Counted from the first letter of the stretch, positions 8,473 to 16,905 are shown. The stretch: 64,000 nt of DNA from an uncultured Ruminococcus sp. (GCF_934476685.1 NZ_CAKSNX010000005.1:62001-126000), one strand, 5' to 3'. Made by a program: numbers and translations. Notes: generated by a model from the sequence alone, not told the origin.

Positions 8473-8512
8473 AAGAAACAGCTGCATACTTGAGGGTATA
8501 CAGCTGTTTCTT
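8473..8512 (-). terminator. Terminator for the small gene at 8555-8767 (also downstream of 8461)
   Basis: The arms AAGAAACAGCTG (8473-8484) and CAGCTGTTTCTT (8501-8512) form a 12-bp stem. On the minus strand it is followed by TTTTGTTATT, a better U-run than on the plus strand, so it mainly serves the minus-strand gene. Confidence 0.7.
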
Positions 8513-8554
8513 CGTAGTAATAGATATATAGATATAGTTATGCACTCGATCTCT

Positions 8555-8767
8555 TCACACCATGCGCTCCGCCTTTGAACAGACCGATACAGCGCTGGAA
8601 ATTATCCTCCTCAGATCCGTCGTCCTCTTCTCCGTGTCATATACAACACATCTCGCCCTGTACCTCTGATTGCTCTCGTGCAGGACAAAAAGCGCCTGCT
8701 CCACCGTCTGAGCCTCACCTATCTTGTATCCGCCCTTGCACATAGGCAAAAATATGCTGTACCTCAT
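8555..8767 (-). CDS. Small protein of unknown function
   Basis: A frame of 70 residues (MRYSIFLPMCKGGYKIGEA at the N terminus). I do not recognise the family. Support for a real gene: a GGGGGG ribosome binding site 6-7 bases before the ATG, a terminator just beyond the stop, and a balanced composition with a plausible beta-alpha start and an Arg-rich tail. No signal peptide or membrane helix. It is convergent with the membrane protein gene at 6959-8461. It could be a false frame, but the flanking signals argue against that. Confidence 0.55.
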   Translation of the reverse strand: MRYSIFLPMCKGGYKIGEAQTVEQALFVLHESNQRYRARCVVYDTEKRTTDLRRIISSAVSVCSKAERMV

Positions 8768-9069
8768 TTTAAATCCCCCCGATTTTCATGTTCTCAATTT
8801 ATCATTTTTTTGATATATTATTTTGTCTTATTTTTTTCGGTTTAATTTATTTACATCATATCACCCTTTCACCGCAGTGTCAACGAAGATCTCCCACTTT
8901 TCCGCCGTCTCACCGCTTAAACGCAGAAAATTTTACAGCCGTTTTACATGATCCCCTCCCCACAGGCATAAATATTGTATCCGGCGAATATCCCCCTCCA
9001 AAGCCTTGTTTTCCGCCCTCCCACAACAAATATCCGCCCAATAGTGATTTTGCACAAACCCGAAAAAGC

Positions 9070-9080
9070 GAAAACGTTTG
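9070..9080. promoter_or_regulatory. LacI-type operator candidate 1
   Basis: GAAAACGTTTG, a near-palindrome around a central CG, as bound by LacI/GalR regulators including CcpA-like proteins. It is 530 bases before the lacI start, the most distal of a cluster of such sites in an otherwise gene-free stretch of 840 bases. Confidence 0.5.
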
Positions 9081-9205
9081 ACAATAAAGGGTAAACCATT
9101 ACATCACATATAAAATCTTTTCTGTATATCGAAATAATTTCAGAAAATTGTACGGAATGTTTCATTTTTCGACATTTCATATCCCAAAGTGACTTGCCGC
9201 CCATC

Positions 9206-9216
9206 GAAAACGTTTA
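9206..9216. promoter_or_regulatory. LacI-type operator candidate 2
   Basis: GAAAACGTTTA, the same core as the sites at 9070, 9533 and 9571. Between these sites the region is AT-rich and I see no gene. Confidence 0.5.
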
Positions 9217-9494
9217 ATTGTATTTTCTGGCATTTTTCAGCTTTCTTATTTGTGCAGTTTAAAATATAATTCAGTTAATGAATAAAATTTTATGTATGAT
9301 TTGTACATCACCATAAAGATCGCCACAGAAACTTTCACCCGTTTTCGTGTCCCCCATTCCGAAAAATTATGTCCGTCATTATATTTTTGTAATATTTGTG
9401 ATAATTATATGGTCAAATTGCATAAAAGGAGTGTTGAAAATTTATTCATTGCTACATAAATTATTACATTGGGCAAAAAATTGCGAAAAAACTC

Positions 9495-9523
9495 TTGAAT
9501 TTTTTGATAAAGTATTGTATATT
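9495..9523 (+). promoter_or_regulatory. Probable promoter of the LacI gene
   Basis: TTGAAT (9495-9500), 17 bases, TATATT (9518-9523). The operator at 9533-9542 overlaps the expected start of transcription, which fits autorepression. Confidence 0.5.
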
Positions 9524-9532
9524 CTTATTAAC

Positions 9533-9542
9533 GGAAACGTTT
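9533..9542. promoter_or_regulatory. LacI-type operator candidate 3, at the predicted +1
   Basis: GGAAACGTTT just after the -10 box. Its place over the transcription start is typical of repressor sites. Confidence 0.6.
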
Positions 9543-9560
9543 GAAATATTTGAGTCGGTA

Positions 9561-9582
9561 TGGAAACGGCTTAAACGTTTAA
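9561..9582. promoter_or_regulatory. LacI-type operator candidates 4a/4b
   Basis: TGGAAACGGCTTA (9561-9573) directly abuts the perfect 12-base palindrome TTAAACGTTTAA (9571-9582), about 30 bases upstream of the regulator start codon. Confidence 0.6.
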
Positions 9583-9608
9583 CTTGAAAAGAAAGGCGGA
9601 AATATCCG

Positions 9609-10619
9609 GTGGTTTCATTAAAAGACATTTCCGTACGCTGCGGCGTTTCAGTTGCCACGGTGAGCAAAGCGTTAAACGGCCATAAGGATGTAAGCGAGGC
9701 TACGAGAGAGCGCCTGATAAAAGCCGCCAAGGAAATGGGCTACTTCCCAAATTCTCAGGCAAGAGCGCTGAAAACTAACAGGACCTATAATCTGGGCGTT
9801 ATGTTTTCCGATGAAGCAGGCAGCGGACTTACGCACGAGTTCTTCGCAAAAGTCCTTAACAGTTTCAAGATCGAGGCTGAGTCTTCCGGCTACGATATAA
9901 CCTTTATAAATAAGGATATCGGAAGACAGAAGATGTCTACCTACGAACACTGCAAATACCGCAACGTTGACGGAGTGATAATTGCCTGTACTGATTTTAC
10001 TTCGCAGGATGTCTATGAGATAATCAACGGCGATATACCCGTTGTCACTATCGACCATATATTTGACTGCCGCACAGCGGTCATGTCGAATAACGAAAAA
10101 GGCATAGAAGAGCTTGTGAATTATGTGACCGACCTCGGTCATAAGAAAATTGCCTATATACAGGGCAATAGATCAGCAGTAGCTGAAAGACGTCAGGCAG
10201 GTTTCTGTAAAGCGTGTATGAATAAGGGCGTTGAGATAAATCCCGAGTGGATGATCCCCGGCGACTATCATAACCCCGATAAAACATATGAGCTTACAAA
10301 GCTTCTCCTTGAAAAGGATGAAAGACCGACCTGTATATTTATGCCGGACGATTATTCGGCAATGGGCGGTTTCAATGCGATCAAGGATTCGGGACTTTCA
10401 GTTCCGGAGGATATCTCAGTAGTGGGATATGACGGCATAGCTTATTCACAGCTGCTGTCGCCAAAACTTACGACCTATCTTCAGGATACGGCAAAGATCG
10501 GCGAGGCTGCCGCAAAACAACTCATCTCGCTGATAGAAAATCCGCAGACGACTTTTACGGAAGTCATCACGGTTGACGGACGCATAATAAAAGGTGCGTC
10601 AGTCAGAGATATAACATAA
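9609..10619 (+). CDS. LacI/GalR family transcriptional regulator
   Basis: A protein of 336 residues starting at GTG 9609 (MVSLKDISVRCGVS), with AAAGGCGGA about 9 bases upstream. Residues 3-48 form the LacI helix-turn-helix and hinge helix: VSVATVSKALNGHKDVSEAT, then a PNSQARALKTNRT hinge. The rest is a periplasmic-binding-protein-like effector domain (LGVMFSDEAGSGLTHEFF, VDGVIIACTDF, IPVVTIDHIF, VVGYDGIAYSQLLSPKLTT). It probably senses the sugar moved by the transporter encoded immediately downstream (the binding protein begins 65 bases after the stop). Four or five AAACGTTT-type operators in its own upstream region imply autoregulation and control of the transport operon. The inducer is not known. 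Confidence 0.93.
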   Translation: MVSLKDISVRCGVSVATVSKALNGHKDVSEATRERLIKAAKEMGYFPNSQARALKTNRTYNLGVMFSDEAGSGLTHEFFAKVLNSFKIEAESSGYDITFINKDIGRQKMSTYEHCKYRNVDGVIIACTDFTSQDVYEIINGDIPVVTIDHIFDCRTAVMSNNEKGIEELVNYVTDLGHKKIAYIQGNRSAVAERRQAGFCKACMNKGVEINPEWMIPGDYHNPDKTYELTKLLLEKDERPTCIFMPDDYSAMGGFNAIKDSGLSVPEDISVVGYDGIAYSQLLSPKLTTYLQDTAKIGEAAAKQLISLIENPQTTFTEVITVDGRIIKGASVRDIT

Positions 10620-10684
10620 GGCATTAATTAGCCGCACAGCGGTACAACAATCATAAATAATGCAAATTAAGGAGGAAAATTATT

Positions 10685-12106
10685 ATGACAAATCTTAAGA
10701 AAATGCTTGCCGGCGCTCTTTGTCTCTGCATGGCAGGTTCAATGCTCACAGCTTGCGGAAGCGATTCTGATTCATCTTCAAAGAAGTCCGGCGGCGACGC
10801 TGCTACTTCTGACAACGGCGGTTCAGCTGACCTTTCCGGCAAGGATTCCAAGAAAGTCTACAACATCTACTGCTGGAACGACGAGTTCAAGAGCAGATTT
10901 GAAAAGTACTACTGGGATCAGAGAGATCAGGATCTTTGGGATGGCGTAGAAGTTAACTGGGTTATCAACGCTAACGAAGGTAACGTTTACCAGACAAAGC
11001 TCGACGAAGCTCTCAAGACTCAGACAACAGACGATATGAAGATCGATATGTTCCTCGTTGAGGCTGACTACGCTCTTAAGTATTGTAACTCAGACGCTAC
11101 AATGAACATCGCTGATATCGGACTTACAGATGACGATACAGCTAATATGTATCAGTACACAAAGGACGTTATGACAGCTTCTGACGGAAGCGTTAAGGGT
11201 GTTTCATGGCAGGCAACACCAGGTCTGTTCATGTACAACGCTAAGTATGCAAGAGATGTCCTCGGCACAGATGATCCTGCTGAAGTTCAGGAATATGTTA
11301 AGGACTGGGATGCATTCAAGGAAACAGCTCAGAAGATGAAGGATGCAGGTATCTACATGGTATCAGGTTTCGACGATACATACAGATGCTTCTCCAACAC
11401 AGTATCTTCACCATGGGTCGACGCTGACGGCAAGATCACAGTAGACCCACAGATCAAGGCTTGGGTTGACCAGACTAAGGAATACACAGACGCCGGCTAC
11501 AACAACAAGACTTCCCTCTGGGACGATGACTGGAAGGCTGGACAGAAGATCGACGGTAAGGTATTCGGTTACTTCTTCTCAACATGGGGCATTCCTTTCA
11601 CACTTCTTCCAAACACACTTGATACTGCAGTAGATGACGGCGGTAAGGAAGAAGTAGGTAACGGCGGTTACGGCGAGTGGAGAGCTACTGAAGGTCCTCA
11701 GTCATACTTCTGGGGCGGCACATGGCTCTGCGGATGCGCTACATCTGATAACGTAGAGATCACAAAGGATATCATGCTCAAGATGACTTGCGATACAGCT
11801 ACAATGAAGGCTATCACAGAGGGCGAGCAGGATTACACAAACAACAAGGCTGCTATTCAGGAGCTTATCGACGGCGGTTATACAAACCCATTCCTCGGCG
11901 GACAGGATCACCTCGCACTTCTTACAGAAGCTGCTGATAAGATCGACCTCTCCAACAAGCTTTCTGCTTATGACCAGGGCTGCAACGAGAAGTTCCAGGC
12001 TGCTATGAAGGACTACTTCCTCGGCAACACAGCTTCTTATGACGATGCTCTCGCAGCATTCAAGACAGAGATCACAAACCTCTACGGAAACCTTACAATG
12101 GACTAA
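10685..12106 (+). CDS. Sugar ABC transporter substrate-binding lipoprotein
   Basis: A protein of 473 residues with a lipoprotein signal: basic start, hydrophobic core and lipobox MLTAC, lipidated Cys at residue 24. A Ser/Asp/Gly-rich linker follows (about 25-55), then a family-1-type extracellular solute-binding domain (KKVYNIYCWNDEFKSRFEKY at its start). Codon use is strongly biased to a few codons (GCT, ACA, AAG, GAC), unlike the flanking lacI gene, which suggests high expression. AAGGAGG lies before the ATG. It captures a carbohydrate, probably an oligosaccharide from plant polymers, for the two permeases downstream. Aromatic residues are plentiful, as usual for sugar binders, but the substrate cannot be deduced. 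Confidence 0.92.
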   Translation: MTNLKKMLAGALCLCMAGSMLTACGSDSDSSSKKSGGDAATSDNGGSADLSGKDSKKVYNIYCWNDEFKSRFEKYYWDQRDQDLWDGVEVNWVINANEGNVYQTKLDEALKTQTTDDMKIDMFLVEADYALKYCNSDATMNIADIGLTDDDTANMYQYTKDVMTASDGSVKGVSWQATPGLFMYNAKYARDVLGTDDPAEVQEYVKDWDAFKETAQKMKDAGIYMVSGFDDTYRCFSNTVSSPWVDADGKITVDPQIKAWVDQTKEYTDAGYNNKTSLWDDDWKAGQKIDGKVFGYFFSTWGIPFTLLPNTLDTAVDDGGKEEVGNGGYGEWRATEGPQSYFWGGTWLCGCATSDNVEITKDIMLKMTCDTATMKAITEGEQDYTNNKAAIQELIDGGYTNPFLGGQDHLALLTEAADKIDLSNKLSAYDQGCNEKFQAAMKDYFLGNTASYDDALAAFKTEITNLYGNLTMD

Positions 12107-12155
12107 TCTGTGGCTAGTCGCATGATTACACATTGATCTGTCAACAAATATAAAT

Positions 12156-12190
12156 CGGGGGGTGGGGAAATTCCCCTCCTCCCATTTTTA
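12156..12190 (+). terminator. GC-rich intercistronic hairpin after the binding-protein gene
   Basis: GGGGGGTGGGGAA pairs with TTCCCCTCCTCCC and is followed by ATTTTTATCT. It lies between the binding-protein and permease genes and can act as a partial terminator and 3'-end stabiliser, giving more binding protein than permease. Confidence 0.7.
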
Positions 12191-12250
12191 TCTAAAAAGA
12201 CAGGTCGGAAAGGATTGCAATTAAACTCATACTTTGCAAAAGGTGGAAAT

Positions 12251-13198
12251 ATGAAAAAGAAAAGTATCAGCTATGCAAAATGGGGCTATATCTTCCTGCT
12301 CCCGTTTTTCATTACATACTGTGTTTTTTCTCTGACTCCATTGATTCAGACCTTCTATTACAGCGTCCTTGATTATAAAAAGGATACAGGTTCGATCTCA
12401 ATTCTTAATCCAGAGGGAAACATAATCAACAACGGATTCTGCGGCCTTGAGAACTTCAAAGCAGTTCTCGGCGAAGGCGGCGAATTCTTCTCAACTCTCA
12501 AAAACACAACAATAATCTGGCTCATCGGTTTCATACCGCAGATAGTTATCTCACTTATCCTCGCCGTATGGTTCACCGACCTCAGACTGAAGATCAAAGC
12601 ACAGGGATTTTTCAAGACAGTTATCTATCTGCCAAACGTTATCATGGCGTCAGCAATATCACTTCTGTTCTACTCCCTCTTCACAAAGGGCGGCGCACTC
12701 TATACAGTTTTCGATCACTTCACATCTACCGATGTTTCGCTCCTTAACAACGTCTGGGGCGCAAGAAGTATCGTAGGATTTATCAACTTTATGATGTGGT
12801 ACGGAAATACCACCATTATCCTTATGTCATCTATCATGGGTATCGACCCGTCACTCTATGAGTCATCACAGATCGACGGCGCAACAGCGTCACAGACTTT
12901 CTGGAAGATCACTATCCCGCTTATTAAGCCACTTCTTTCATATGTGCTTATCACATCTATGATCGGTGGTATCCAGATGTACGACGTACCTCAGCTCCTC
13001 GCAGGAGATTCAGGTAACCCGTCAGGCGCAGTCAAGACCCTCGTAATGGTTATCCAGACAGGTAAGGATTCCAATATCGGTCAGACCGGTGCTATCAGCG
13101 TACTCATATTCATCATCTCTGCAGTCCTCGGCCTGCTTGCATTCCACTTTATGAATGAGCAGCCTGGCGGCAAGAAGAAAAAGAAAAAATCTAAGTAA
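12251..13198 (+). CDS. Sugar ABC transporter permease, MalF/UgpA type
   Basis: A membrane protein of 315 residues from ATG 12251 (AGGTGG 6 bases upstream; the frame could extend to 12215 without a site). Six hydrophobic segments are visible. The cytoplasmic EAA loop that docks the ATPase reads YESSQIDGATASQTFWKIT, followed by IPLIKPLLSY, around residues 200-230. The C terminus ends in a run of lysines (GGKKKKKKSK). It is the first permease of a two-permease heterodimer and precedes the second by 15 bases. Confidence 0.93.
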   Translation: MKKKSISYAKWGYIFLLPFFITYCVFSLTPLIQTFYYSVLDYKKDTGSISILNPEGNIINNGFCGLENFKAVLGEGGEFFSTLKNTTIIWLIGFIPQIVISLILAVWFTDLRLKIKAQGFFKTVIYLPNVIMASAISLLFYSLFTKGGALYTVFDHFTSTDVSLLNNVWGARSIVGFINFMMWYGNTTIILMSSIMGIDPSLYESSQIDGATASQTFWKITIPLIKPLLSYVLITSMIGGIQMYDVPQLLAGDSGNPSGAVKTLVMVIQTGKDSNIGQTGAISVLIFIISAVLGLLAFHFMNEQPGGKKKKKKSK

Positions 13199-13213
13199 AG
13201 GAGGGAAAAGTAT

Positions 13214-14098
13214 ATGAGCAGAACACCTGACGTAGTAGGTCAGAAAACAAGCGGCACATCTCTTCTCATCAGAAGAATAGTTGCCTATGTAGTATTGATC
13301 TTATTAGTTTTCATTTCACTTTTCCCATTCTACCTTTTGATAATAAACGCTACAAGAGGTAAGATTCAGAACGGTATCGATTTTCTGCCAAGCGGAAATA
13401 TGATGAACAACTTTAAGAAACTTTTCAGCGACGATTCCGCCGCTCGTTACGGAAATATCCTCCAGTCATTCCTGAACTCATTCATCATTTCAGGCGTAAG
13501 CTGCGTTATCTCCGTATACTTCTCAGCTCTGACAGCATATGCTATCCACGTATATGACTTCAAGCTCAAGAAATTCGCATTCACATTCATTCTTCTCATC
13601 ATGATGGTTCCAACACAGGCATCTGCAATCGGTTTTTACAGAATGATGATCAGCTGGGGTCTTATCGATTCCTTCATTCCTCTCATCGTTCCGGCTATCG
13701 CAGCTCCTGCAGTATTCTTCTTCATGAAGCAATATATGGATTCATCGCTCCCTCTGGAGATCGTGGAAGCCGCAAGAATAGACGGCTGCGGAGAGTTCAG
13801 AACATTCAACTCTATCGTAACTCCTATCCTTAAGCCTGCTTTCGCAGTACAGGGTATCTTCCAGTTCGTAGCAAGCTGGAACAACTACTTCATGCCAAGA
13901 ATGATCCTCCAGCAGAAGAAAACGATCCCTCTGGTTCTCCAGACAATGAAAGCCGAGATCCTCGGTAACCCACAGGTAGCACACGCCGGCGTAATGAGCC
14001 TTTATATGGTTCTTGCTATCCTCCCTGTTGTTATTGTTTACCTCTGCCTTTCAAAGTTCATTATCCGTGGTATCGCCCTCGGAAGCGTAAAGGGATAA
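13214..14098 (+). CDS. Sugar ABC transporter permease, MalG/UgpE type
   Basis: A membrane protein of 294 residues with six predicted helices. The EAA loop reads IVEAARIDGCGEFRTFNSI with VTPILKPAFA following (about residues 183-215). AAAGGAGGG lies 7-8 bases before the ATG. It completes the transporter core with the preceding permease. No ATP-binding protein gene follows; a strong terminator does, so the complex must use an ATPase encoded elsewhere (MsmK/MsiK-like sharing is known for carbohydrate transporters of this class). Confidence 0.93.
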   Translation: MSRTPDVVGQKTSGTSLLIRRIVAYVVLILLVFISLFPFYLLIINATRGKIQNGIDFLPSGNMMNNFKKLFSDDSAARYGNILQSFLNSFIISGVSCVISVYFSALTAYAIHVYDFKLKKFAFTFILLIMMVPTQASAIGFYRMMISWGLIDSFIPLIVPAIAAPAVFFFMKQYMDSSLPLEIVEAARIDGCGEFRTFNSIVTPILKPAFAVQGIFQFVASWNNYFMPRMILQQKKTIPLVLQTMKAEILGNPQVAHAGVMSLYMVLAILPVVIVYLCLSKFIIRGIALGSVKG

Positions 14099-14136
14099 GA
14101 TTTGTCAGTAAAATCAAAAAATATCACATATACGAA

Positions 14137-14172
14137 AAGAACCGACGCTCCTTTGTGTCGGTTCTTTTTTTG
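14137..14172. terminator. Bidirectional terminator between sugar transporter and phage cassette
   Basis: GAACCGAC (14139-14146) pairs with GTCGGTTC (14157-14164), followed by a run of seven T on the plus strand. On the minus strand the stem is followed by TTTTCGTA, so it can also end the convergent phage operon. Confidence 0.85.
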
Positions 14173-14179
14173 TTAATGT

Positions 14180-15127
14180 TTATCCCCTCTGTCCGTATCT
14201 GTCCGTGTAACAGCCTATCTGCGTGTATATGCCGCCCTTTGAGCCGCTTATCCTTATGCTGTTTATCCTCATCGCATTCATGTAACTCAGTCCGCTTACC
14301 TTGTCCATAAGCTCCTCGCCCCTGTATCCTGCATAAGTCACAAAACGTGTCCTTACCTGCCTTGCCGCATAACCTATCCTTGCGTCAAGTCCCTCATCAG
14401 TGGAGTAAAGCCACTGCATATCAAGTGGATCATACTTCTCTCTCACTATCCCGTATTCCCCCGCAAGTTCGTCCGACTTCTCATAGCTGTATCCGCCGTC
14501 TATGTCCGCCATGTGTACCCCCGATAAAAGGGAAGATGTCATTAGCCTTGTCCCCTGCTCTATAAGCTTCACCCCCGAAAAATCCCTCATCACACTGTCG
14601 TTCATGGTCACGCATACCGTGTTCGTCCTGCGTATGTACGGAAAATTCCCCGTCGCCTTCAGCGAATATGCCCTCACAGCGTCCCATATGTTCGACTTCT
14701 CCTTAACGTAAATGTACCCCACCACAGGCGTCCCCGACTCGCATACTATCTCCGATATGTTCAGATTTTTCTTTATCAGCCCGTTCAGATCACAGTCCGA
14801 GTTTATCTTCGGATAAGGTTCGTTCTGCGCCAACAGTACAGTAAAACTCCGTGACGTAAAATCAATTATCCACCCCGACTTCTCCCTTTTGATCTCCACC
14901 GAATCCGCCAGCCCGTCAAAACTCAGCACATTGTTTACATAAAGCCTTATCCTCTTGATGTCAAATGCACTGAACGTGGGCGTTTTCGGCATATAAAATT
15001 TTCCCGTCGCATATGCAAAACAGTAGTATAACCTCTTTGATATGCTGAAACTTATGCAGTCGGAAATTTTTATAGATCCTCCGCCGCAAAGCTGTACCTC
15101 AAGATAACATCTCATATCTATCTCCAT
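14180..15127 (-). CDS. Phage tail hub/baseplate-type protein (gpP/gp44/gpD-like)
   Basis: A protein of 315 residues beginning MEIDMRCYLEVQLCGGGSI, with GGAGGGG 5 bases before the ATG and the previous stop directly adjacent. The layout fits tail hub proteins: a first beta-barrel (residues 1-90, with RIRLYVNNVLSFDGLADSVE), then DFTSRSFTVLLAQNEPYP, a typical hub segment, then LNGLIKKNLNISEIV and EKSNIWDAVRAYSLKATG, matching the LxxIIxxLLxxFGI...ETxWxAIxxLA pattern of Mu gp44/P2 gpD-like folds. The hub normally sits at the tail tip. No tape-measure gene precedes it, which is odd. Assignment is by pattern only. Confidence 0.6.
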   Translation of the reverse strand: MEIDMRCYLEVQLCGGGSIKISDCISFSISKRLYYCFAYATGKFYMPKTPTFSAFDIKRIRLYVNNVLSFDGLADSVEIKREKSGWIIDFTSRSFTVLLAQNEPYPKINSDCDLNGLIKKNLNISEIVCESGTPVVGYIYVKEKSNIWDAVRAYSLKATGNFPYIRRTNTVCVTMNDSVMRDFSGVKLIEQGTRLMTSSLLSGVHMADIDGGYSYEKSDELAGEYGIVREKYDPLDMQWLYSTDEGLDARIGYAARQVRTRFVTYAGYRGEELMDKVSGLSYMNAMRINSIRISGSKGGIYTQIGCYTDRYGQRG

Positions 15128-15493
15128 TTAATCCCCTCCGAATCTGAATTCAAATTCACCAAGACGGCAGCCTGCCTTTATCTCCGCCGTCCCGGCTAGC
15201 ATTACAGGCGACTTCTTTATCTCCTCACCGTCAATAATAAGCGCACCCGCCTCATCATTGAACCCCTCGATAAATTTCATAAAGTATCCCCTGTCCTCAG
15301 GTGAAAAATGCCCCCGCACAGTAACTTCACCCTCATGCGAGCCAACGTATCTTGAAAATATCCCGCTCCCCAGCGTGGCAGTTTCCGCCGTTGTCCCCTT
15401 TTTGGAATAGGATATCTCATCAAAATATATCTTTACAGCCTCCGTCCCATTGCGTTCAAGCGTGTGCGCAGGCAAAGCATATTCCGCCCTCAT
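15128..15493 (-). CDS. Small phage structural protein, possibly tail-tube-like
   Basis: A protein of 121 residues whose ATG overlaps the stop of the preceding gene (ATGA). It appears beta-rich (AVKIYFDEISYSKKGTTAETA, SHEGEVTVRGHFSPEDRGYF, GCRLGEFEFRFGGD). By position, between a tail-completion-like gene and the hub, a tube or tube-initiator role is possible. I do not recognise the family from sequence. No membrane segment or signal peptide. Confidence 0.5.
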   Translation of the reverse strand: MRAEYALPAHTLERNGTEAVKIYFDEISYSKKGTTAETATLGSGIFSRYVGSHEGEVTVRGHFSPEDRGYFMKFIEGFNDEAGALIIDGEEIKKSPVMLAGTAEIKAGCRLGEFEFRFGGD

Positions 15494-15897
15494 TCATCTT
15501 CCTCCAAACATATCCTTGCGTTCAGCGTAAGCTCCCTGGTCAGCCTGTTCAGCGGAGATGAAAGATATATCTTCCCCAGCTTCATGCTGCGTATGAGCAA
15601 ACCGCCGTCCACAATGAATTTCCCGTACAGATCATCACATCTCGCCGTAAATTCCTCCACATCAGCGTGATCGCACGACTTCCCCATAAGCCTTATGCTC
15701 ATACAGCAGTCAAGCTCCGCCGACAGCTTTTTAGAAGTACACCCCATAGCCGTCCCCACAAGCTGACAGTCCTTCAAAGCGTAAAAACCAATGTATTCGT
15801 CCTTGTGGATAAGACTGTCCACCGCCGTAAATTCACCGAAAGCCGAAAATCCGCACTTCTCCAGTAACCCCGTTATCACATCAAAAAGTTCGTCCAT
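15490..15897 (-). CDS. Small phage protein, possibly tail terminator/completion
   Basis: A protein of 135 residues. Its start codon shares one base with the stop of the preceding gene and its end overlaps the next gene by 4 bases, so translation of the set is coupled. The start MDELFDVITGLLEKCGF followed by a beta-rich body with many Cys (TAMGCTSKKLSAELDCCMSI) resembles the helix-then-sheet layout of tail terminators that cap the tube at the head-tail joint. No firm family match was made. Confidence 0.5.
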   Translation of the reverse strand: MDELFDVITGLLEKCGFSAFGEFTAVDSLIHKDEYIGFYALKDCQLVGTAMGCTSKKLSAELDCCMSIRLMGKSCDHADVEEFTARCDDLYGKFIVDGGLLIRSMKLGKIYLSSPLNRLTRELTLNARICLEEDE

Positions 15898-16277
15898 TAT
15901 GCCCCTCCCGTAGTTTCAAATAAAAATTCCTCGTCCTTGAATATCTCCCCAAGACCGCCTAAAGCAGATATCTTCAAACGCTGCGCCGCATCTATCCTCG
16001 AACTGAGATCTTCCGACATACTAGCCTTGCCGTCAGCCGTGCAGATGAGCCGTTCTCTTGCCTGTAAAGCGCAAACATGATCGTAAACCGCACAGCAAGC
16101 CGCCGCATATTCACATCGAGCAATAAGATCACCGCCGCCTGCTAAAAGCTTGTCCTCATCAATAAGAGCCGTAAGCCTGTCCGCAGCATTTTTGATAAGC
16201 GGCATCTGATCGTTCATCTTCTCAACATCACAACCGCTCAACTGTTGAAAAATCAAAAGAATATTGTTAAAATCCAA
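15897..16277 (-). CDS. Small phage protein, possibly head-tail connector
   Basis: A helical protein of 126 residues starting at TTG 16277, with AGGAGGGG 5-6 bases upstream and no better ATG nearby. The all-alpha composition (IFQQLSGCDVEKMNDQMPLI, AADRLTALIDEDKLL, CEYAAACCAVYDHVCALQA) and its place as first gene after the capsid gene fit an HK97 gp6/SPP1 gp15-like adaptor. The gene is separated from the capsid gene by a 620-base stretch that contains the dispersed repeat. Confidence 0.5.
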   Translation of the reverse strand: MDFNNILLIFQQLSGCDVEKMNDQMPLIKNAADRLTALIDEDKLLAGGGDLIARCEYAAACCAVYDHVCALQARERLICTADGKASMSEDLSSRIDAAQRLKISALGGLGEIFKDEEFLFETTGGA

Positions 16278-16339
16278 TCTATCCCCTCCTAAGTAATAAA
16301 ATCAAAATTGAAAAAACAAAATAAAGAAAAAGCAATCAC

Positions 16340-16780
16340 AAACTATCAAACGCACAAAGCAAGTTTTAGGCTAAAGCCCTTTTCCAAAAGGGCTTTCAGG
16401 GATTCAAAAGGGGCAGCGCCCCTTTGTCGCTCCCGCAGGAGCGAAATCCCCCACAGCGTGAGCTCCGCATAGGGTGAATTTGAAAATAGTCCAGCGGACT
16501 GTTTTCAAAGAGGGGCAAGCCCTGCGATAGAGGGCTGCCCCTTACTCGCCTCCCGCACAAACTCCCCCGCAAGGGCTTGTCCCTTGCGCTGTCCTCGGTC
16601 GGGTCTTCCCAGACGGGGTAATTCGCTACGCTCGGTAAGCTCGCTGTCTGCTGTGCGGTCTTTTACTTTTGTGCTCGGAAGAAACCGAGATATGTCTTTT
16701 ACTAAAACCTACTTTGCTAATGTCTAATGTGGAATTTTTCTCAATGTTTCCGTAGGGGCGACCTGCGGTCGCCCGCTTAT
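16340..16780 (+). repeat. Dispersed composite repeat, copy C (gamma-alpha-beta), inside the phage cassette
   Basis: Order here is gamma (about 16345-16600: CGCACAAAGCAAGTTTTAGG, AGCGCCCCTTTGTCGCTCC, GAGCTCCGCATAGGGTGAAT), then alpha (about 16610-16720: GCTCGCTGTCTGC, GCTCGGAAGAAACCGAGATA), then the beta palindrome (16752-16779). Gamma is almost identical to 3730-4000 over long runs. It splits the phage operon between the capsid and connector genes; the flanks 16280-16340 and 16780-16905 hold no gene. Confidence 0.8.
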
Positions 16781-16905
16781 ATCATTCCCACTAACCCCAA
16801 GTTTCCACCGTTCCCCAAATACCCACGATCGCTCCCCTAAAACTTTGCCAAACCCTTACACCACCTCACAAAACAATTCCCCACCCGCCACACCCCAAAT
16901 TCATC

